Shown: piece after piece, positions 60,432-64,000 of the stretch
Layout of the letters: every line of letters begins with the position of its first letter
Position numbering within the stretch: position 1 is the first letter of the stretch
Assembly (NCBI GenBank): GCA_903851195.1
Contig: CAINNJ010000004.1
Coordinates: forward strand, 124,001 to 188,000
DNA length: 64,000 bases
Direction: 5' to 3'
Origin: an uncultured Acidobacteriia bacterium
Lineage (GTDB): Bacteria; Acidobacteriota; Terriglobia; Bryobacterales; Bryobacteraceae
Program-made: the position numbers and the translations under genes
Notes under the pieces: model-generated
Seen by the model: only the letters and a program-made list of their open reading frames with translations
Told to the model about the DNA's origin: nothing
Database searches by the model: none

Positions 60432-61967
60432 TCATTGCTTTACCGAGAGGTTTGCCGGAACGCAGCCGCAAAAGGGCTGCGCGGAGCCGTAGGTGTTTAA
60501 GCCGTATTTCGCCGTTTCATTGTTCTGACCGACCGGGCGCCGAAACAGCGCGCTTTTGAGCCGGAAAATGAGGCTGTAGCTTTCCAGGGGCGGGGCGGAT
60601 TGCGGATCGCGCCCAGGCTTGTGGATTTGTATGGTGGCAGTCGGCAGGTCGCCGGTGATGGTCCATTGAGTGGCCGGGACGCTGACCGAATAGCTGGCGA
60701 TTTCGACCGGAAGTTTCCCCGGCGCGGCGATCCAGAAATTCGACGCCGGCGGCTGCGCGAAGGCGACGACGAGTGAGCGGAGCGCCCAGAGGCAACTGGC
60801 GGGACCGGAGTAGAAGTCGAGGATTCTCGGGTCCGCCGCGCAGTATCCCTGGGTGACGTTTCCGTCTTCGAGAGCGCCGCGCTGAATGAAGTACGACCAT
60901 GTGGCGTCGAGACCGCGACGGGCTTCGGCCGGCGTGACTTCGTCCGGATCCGTCTGCTGTCCGAAGACCAGGGGCGCGACGGCGGCCATGCGGTAGCAGA
61001 CGCTGCGCCCCATGACGGGAAAGCCCTGGGGCCCGATCAGATATTTGTAGCCGTGGAGGAATTCGCGGCGCGCCCGCTGGATGAAGGGTGTGTCGAAATC
61101 CGGCGCGACGCGCTCAATCCAGTAAAGACGATAGTGCATTTCCCAGGCGTTGTAGTAGTCGAAACGGGCGGCTTTACCCTCTCCGGACAGGCCGTCACTA
61201 AACCAGCCGTCGCCCCGGTAAAACTGTTTGAAGCGCTGGTAGTTGGTGTCCGCGTTCCGCCGATCGCCGACGCCGAGGTTGTCGAGAACCAGAGAAACGA
61301 ATGCGGGAAACAGGCGCCAGTTGTTGTCATATGGCAGATGGCTCGCGGCCTGCTGCAGCCAGGCGGCGACCTGCGTCTTTTGAGCGGGGGACAGGGCGGG
61401 CCAGACACGGGCCTTCAGGAGCCATAGTGAGAGCGCGATGTCGGCGGCTTCGACGATTCGCTGGTCATGATCCGTGATGGTGCCCCAGTAGTCCGGGGAG
61501 GAGGGGTTGGTGCCGGCTAGCAGGCCGCGGCGGAACTCTTCCGTGAGATCGACGGTAACGCCACTTTGAAGCCGCACGGTGTTTTCGCGTCCCGAATTCA
61601 CCCACGCGGCCCAGAGAGGGGCGGAGCGGCTGAAGCCTTCCAGAGCGTCGGAACGCGCTCCGTTGGTGCTGGGAAGGCCGGAGAAAAAGGCCAGCCCGCC
61701 AGCCTTCGATTTGTGGGTTTCGAAGCCCTGGACGAAGTAGCGGAAGAGGTTGTCATAGTCTTCATTGCGCGGCTCTGAGCCGGATGAAAAGCCGGAGAGA
61801 TGCGTATCGGGATGCGTTACGGCCGGGTGAGATACCCGGCAGATCGCGACGGCGATGAGCGCGCCGGTCAGGATCGCGGCTGCAATCCGCCGGGTTTTGC
61901 GGGTTTGCGGCGGGTTCAACCGGGTTCTGCCGGGTTCAGCGTTTTGGAGAGAATCGTTTGTTTTCAT
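60432..61967 (-). CDS. DUF2264-family protein
   Basis: 511-aa membrane-anchored protein: a cytoplasmic basic N-terminus, one transmembrane helix (IAAAILTGALIAVAIC) and an (alpha/alpha) helical barrel region of the DUF2264 type (LFRYFVQGFETHKSK, FSRSAPLWAAWV, DYYNAWEMHYRLYWIERV, YFIQRGALEDGNVTQGYCAADPRILDFYSGPAS). Members are thought to be glycoside-hydrolase-like but lack a proved activity. Start overlaps the hypothetical upstream gene by 4 bp. Confidence 0.85.
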   Translation of the reverse strand: MKTNDSLQNAEPGRTRLNPPQTRKTRRIAAAILTGALIAVAICRVSHPAVTHPDTHLSGFSSGSEPRNEDYDNLFRYFVQGFETHKSKAGGLAFFSGLPSTNGARSDALEGFSRSAPLWAAWVNSGRENTVRLQSGVTVDLTEEFRRGLLAGTNPSSPDYWGTITDHDQRIVEAADIALSLWLLKARVWPALSPAQKTQVAAWLQQAASHLPYDNNWRLFPAFVSLVLDNLGVGDRRNADTNYQRFKQFYRGDGWFSDGLSGEGKAARFDYYNAWEMHYRLYWIERVAPDFDTPFIQRARREFLHGYKYLIGPQGFPVMGRSVCYRMAAVAPLVFGQQTDPDEVTPAEARRGLDATWSYFIQRGALEDGNVTQGYCAADPRILDFYSGPASCLWALRSLVVAFAQPPASNFWIAAPGKLPVEIASYSVSVPATQWTITGDLPTATIQIHKPGRDPQSAPPLESYSLIFRLKSALFRRPVGQNNETAKYGLNTYGSAQPFCGCVPANLSVKQ

Positions 61968-62461
61968 TGGGTTACCGGGTTCGAATCGACGGAATTGAGA
62001 CGGCGGGAGGCGCGGAACCTTTCCAGGCGGTCGAGCGCGCGGGTGAACTGGCGGTCGAAACGCATTTCCGCTTCGTTCATTTGCGCGCCGGAGGCACGGA
62101 AGGCGATGGCGTCGCGGGTGGCGGGATCCTGGTTTTCGGCGGCGTTGTCGGCGGCGGAACGGGCGCCGTGCGCGAGTCCCGCTTTCTCCATTTCCCAGAC
62201 GCGCATCTGACGCCAGTGGGCGACGGCCATTTTCTGGACGAGGAGGTTTTCGATGACGGTTTCCGGATGCAGTTCGTCGATGAAGGACGAGAGGAGGGCG
62301 TTGAAACGGCTGCGGGATTCGCCTTCGAGGACAACGGCGCGGGCAAGAAGGCTGTGCTGCAGGTGGTTGCGGGAGGAGTTGCGTTTGCCCTCGGGCGTGA
62401 CGGGTCCGCGGGATTTCGCCCCGTTGGCGCGGGAGGCGGCGATTTGTTTGTCGGTGGCCAT
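61964..62461 (-). CDS. Hypothetical protein with (N/G)AxxSxGPxTxEGK motif
   Basis: 165-aa soluble protein. Start ATG 62461; the frame stays open upstream but that part looks non-coding. The N-terminus SRANGAKSRGPVTPEGKRNS followed by SRNHLQHSLLARAVVLEGE is a member of the abundant NAxxSTGPxTxxGKxxSxxNxxxHGL family, common in Acidobacteria and Planctomycetes and of unknown role. The rest is Arg/Ala-rich helix. First gene of the long minus-strand operon. Confidence 0.72.
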   Translation of the reverse strand: MATDKQIAASRANGAKSRGPVTPEGKRNSSRNHLQHSLLARAVVLEGESRSRFNALLSSFIDELHPETVIENLLVQKMAVAHWRQMRVWEMEKAGLAHGARSAADNAAENQDPATRDAIAFRASGAQMNEAEMRFDRQFTRALDRLERFRASRRLNSVDSNPVTQ

Positions 62462-62776
62462 GCGGTGTCTCGAAGACGAGTTTACGATCACGGGGAGAGC
62501 GAGATTTTCGGGATTTTTTGTAAGTCGTTTGTTTTCTGGTGAAAATTCATGGGAGAAAGACGTGAACGGGTGTCCGGCCGGGGTGTTTTTTTGAAGGCGC
62601 CGTAGTAAGAAGAAGACGCACTCGGGTTGTCGCTGGCTTGAAAGGAAGTGGCAAGAATGCAACGTGCTGAACCGCAGATGGTTGATCGATGAACGGAAAC
62701 TTTTTTAAAACGATCACGTGAAATTTCCTGAACGCTGACAATCCACCGATTTGCAGCACTGTGGTGCGCCGGCGGT
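62462..62776. other. Gene-poor stretch upstream of the minus-strand operon
   Basis: 315 bp with no convincing gene. Richer in A+T than the rest, with runs of T near 62515 and 62587. It should hold the promoter for the 62461-54358 operon, but no clear -35/-10 pair could be chosen by eye. Confidence 0.4.
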
Positions 62777-63008
62777 ATGACGAAGGAGTGCAGAGCCAAC
62801 GAAAACCCGCCGAAAGCCGGCATCGCGTTCCGTTCGCCAGAGCGTGACGATTCCTGCCAGTCTTGCCCGCGAAGTGAAGCGGGTCGCGAAGGAATACAAA
62901 GTGACGATGAGCCGCGCCCTGGTGACAATGGCGGAGCGGGGTGTCGAAGCGGCCGCTCTGTTCAACAGCCCTTTATGTTCCACTACGGCGAATAGGTCCC
63001 AGTTCTAA
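62777..63008 (+). pseudogene. Broken ribbon-helix-helix antitoxin-like gene
   Basis: From GTG 62844 the frame reads VTIPASLAREVKRVAKEYKV then TMSRALVTMAERGVEAA, a clear RHH antitoxin core (strand then two helices). Upstream in the same frame are PTKTRRKPASRSVRQS residues expected of the family, but a TGA stops it; ATG 62777 in the next frame (MTKE) looks like the original start, so one base was gained or lost near 62785. The C-terminus switches to unrelated residues (ALFNSPLCSTTANRSQF) and ends at 63008. No toxin follows. A 54-aa protein from GTG 62844 could still be made. Confidence 0.55.
62966..62983 (+). repeat. Short direct repeat, copy 1 (core TTATGTTCCAC)
   Basis: CAGCC-C-TTTATGTTCCAC; shares the 11-bp core TTATGTTCCAC and flanking CAGC with a second copy 330 bp downstream. 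It begins where the RHH protein loses family similarity. Confidence 0.3.
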
Positions 63009-63373
63009 GAAATGAGGTAAGAAGCTGTAACACCCTGCAACCGACACACCGTCGACAGAAATTTAAAAGCCCGAAACCTCGTTTTCGTCTTACTTTTTGC
63101 CTCGGCCGGCCGCCCCTTGCAGCCCGGATCTTCGGCTCATCTACTCCACGAATCCCCCCGTCCACGAGCTGAGGGTCGGCATAAACCCAGCAAGGACCGC
63201 AATCGCCGACTCAGAACGCGGCTGGAAAACCGCGTTTCCCTCATTTTTCGCGGTCGCCCCTGTCCACTTTGCACGTGGCTGGTCAGGCTGTCCCTCAGCG
63301 CTCCTTATGTTCCACAACCGGCCCACCAGTTCCGAGCTGCGCTACGCCGTGCGACCTCGGATTCCCCGTAGAG
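63009..63373. other. Non-coding stretch with one small hairpin
   Basis: 365 bp without a believable gene. A 7-bp perfect stem AACGCGG/CCGCGTT (63215-63221 and 63230-63236, 8-nt loop) is followed by TCCCTCATTTTT, so it could be a weak terminator on the plus strand. Low-level open frames on both strands lack ribosome sites and codon bias. Confidence 0.35.
63296..63315 (+). repeat. Short direct repeat, copy 2 (core TTATGTTCCAC)
   Basis: CAGCGCTCCTTATGTTCCAC, partner of the copy at 62966. A shorter partial match (TGTTCCAC) lies near 63857. Confidence 0.3.
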
Positions 63374-63820
63374 CTATTCTGCGTTTACCATTTGACTTGC
63401 CATCTGAAATCCCGCGGAGGAACAACCGAGCTTACGAAGGTTGCCTGATTGAATCGCCGTGATGGGCACGATGTGCAAACGTTTGAGGTCCGGTGTTCCT
63501 ACTGCGACAAACTGTTTCGTCACAACCGCTGATGAGACGCGCTCTCGCAGCTGCGTTAGAGGCGCACTTATTCCTGGTACAATCACTCGCTGCGACTTCG
63601 AGGGGTCTTCTAACTGCAATAATGCATCGATCCACGTAGTCCAATCGCCATCGATCGATTCCATCTCGAAGGCACGTTCAGTCCGAGACTCGGAGTCTCC
63701 AAGCGAAGAGAAACGGATGCCTTTGCCCGCAGCGTCAATCGCTAGACCGGACTCAGGTCCATCGTAATAGTCAAATGCGATAACGACCTGAAAAAGCAGA
63801 ATTCTATTTGAAGAGTCCAT
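63374..63820 (-). CDS. Orphan hypothetical protein (148 aa)
   Basis: Start ATG 63820 has a strong Shine-Dalgarno sequence (GGAGG, 6 nt before); the frame stays open 39 codons more. Begins DSSNRILLFQVVIAFDYYDG and continues as a mixed alpha/beta soluble protein with no signal peptide. FDYYDGPESG then AGKGIRFSSLGD looks like small unnamed proteins with a YYDGPxSG start and a short C-terminal metal-site region, but the cysteines of those are absent. No function assigned. Its base composition is lower in G+C than the operon genes, hinting at accessory origin. Confidence 0.6.
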   Translation of the reverse strand: MDSSNRILLFQVVIAFDYYDGPESGLAIDAAGKGIRFSSLGDSESRTERAFEMESIDGDWTTWIDALLQLEDPSKSQRVIVPGISAPLTQLRERVSSAVVTKQFVAVGTPDLKRLHIVPITAIQSGNLRKLGCSSAGFQMASQMVNAE

Positions 63821-64000
63821 TCCATACCTCCGCAATCTTCGTAATCGGCCTTGGCTGTTCCACTGTATAGTGATGTGGGTCGGAACCGGTTTTCTGAACT
63901 TTAAAGCCTGCGGCTTCGACAGAGCTACAGGGCACACCTTACCACCTGACCAAGCTTTGCGGCAGGATTGGTGCTCACGGAAACACCATGCGGCAACCCC

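Noticed and set aside
62958-62968. CTGTTCAACAG palindrome as a LexA-like operator
   Set aside because: Single 11-bp site inside a broken gene, with no promoter or nearby repair gene.

Overview
The window is GC-rich and densely coded, with many 1-20 bp gene overlaps, Gram-negative envelope functions (outer-membrane barrel, POTRA protein, Lgt/LspA, TonB-type receptor) and Tat-signal sugar enzymes. It also has an Oar-like receptor with a carboxypeptidase-regulatory domain, a DUF6600/FecR protein and a lipase ending in a TIGR03437-type domain. Together these point to an Acidobacteriota chromosome, probably close to Bryobacterales/Solibacter. That is an inference from family content; no rRNA gene is present to prove it.

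Layout. 0-6.3 kb: 3' part of an AddA-like helicase-nuclease, a Rieske oxygenase, and an MlrC peptidase / enolase-superfamily / LamG operon behind a near-leaderless promoter. 6.3-12.4 kb: a 25-aa membrane peptide, Ppx/GppA, SixA, DUF2252, MFS exporter, SMP-30 lactonase and an outer-membrane barrel, closed by a strong bidirectional terminator. 12.4-21.9 kb (minus strand): an ECF sigma factor, an anti-sigma-like membrane protein ending in a CxxCH haem-c motif, then ccmE-F-H, a zinc-ribbon protein, a carboxypeptidase-regulatory membrane protein, ccmA-B-C-D and a ManD/RspA-like enolase. This is the most interesting locus. 21.9-24.1 kb: TerC and a GH51-like arabinofuranosidase. 24.2-29.0 kb: Usp, phosphoketolase, acetate kinase and a small conserved protein.

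28.9-38.1 kb (minus strand): a run holding TPM, nucleotidyltransferase, LemA, aldehyde dehydrogenase, FAH-family dehydratase, an orphan UPF0175 antitoxin with a decayed PIN toxin, ileS, lspA and lgt. 38.1-47.4 kb (plus strand): TIM-barrel enzyme, FKBP, TonB-type receptor, then a cluster of a small membrane protein, FAD oxidoreductase, HTTM protein and a PQQ/cytochrome c dehydrogenase. 47.4-54.4 kb: M61 peptidase, DUF6600 protein, tRNA-His, a zinc-ribbon protein, UPF0104, FmdE and ThiE. 54.4-62.5 kb (minus strand): a tightly packed run from a small hypothetical through DUF2264, POTRA, DDAH, lipase and winged-helix to HDAC. 62.5-64 kb is gene-poor, with a broken ribbon-helix-helix antitoxin and one orphan gene.

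How the genes work together. The ECF/anti-sigma pair sits at the head of a complete-looking cytochrome c maturation operon, and the anti-sigma carries what looks like a substrate site for that same machinery. CcmE uses Cys instead of His as its haem ligand. A scattered set of sugar genes (arabinofuranosidase, SMP-30 lactonase, two enolase-superfamily dehydratases, FAH-type dehydratase, aldehyde dehydrogenase) could form a non-phosphorylative sugar-acid route to 2-oxoglutarate. Phosphoketolase plus acetate kinase would make ATP and acetate from sugar phosphates.
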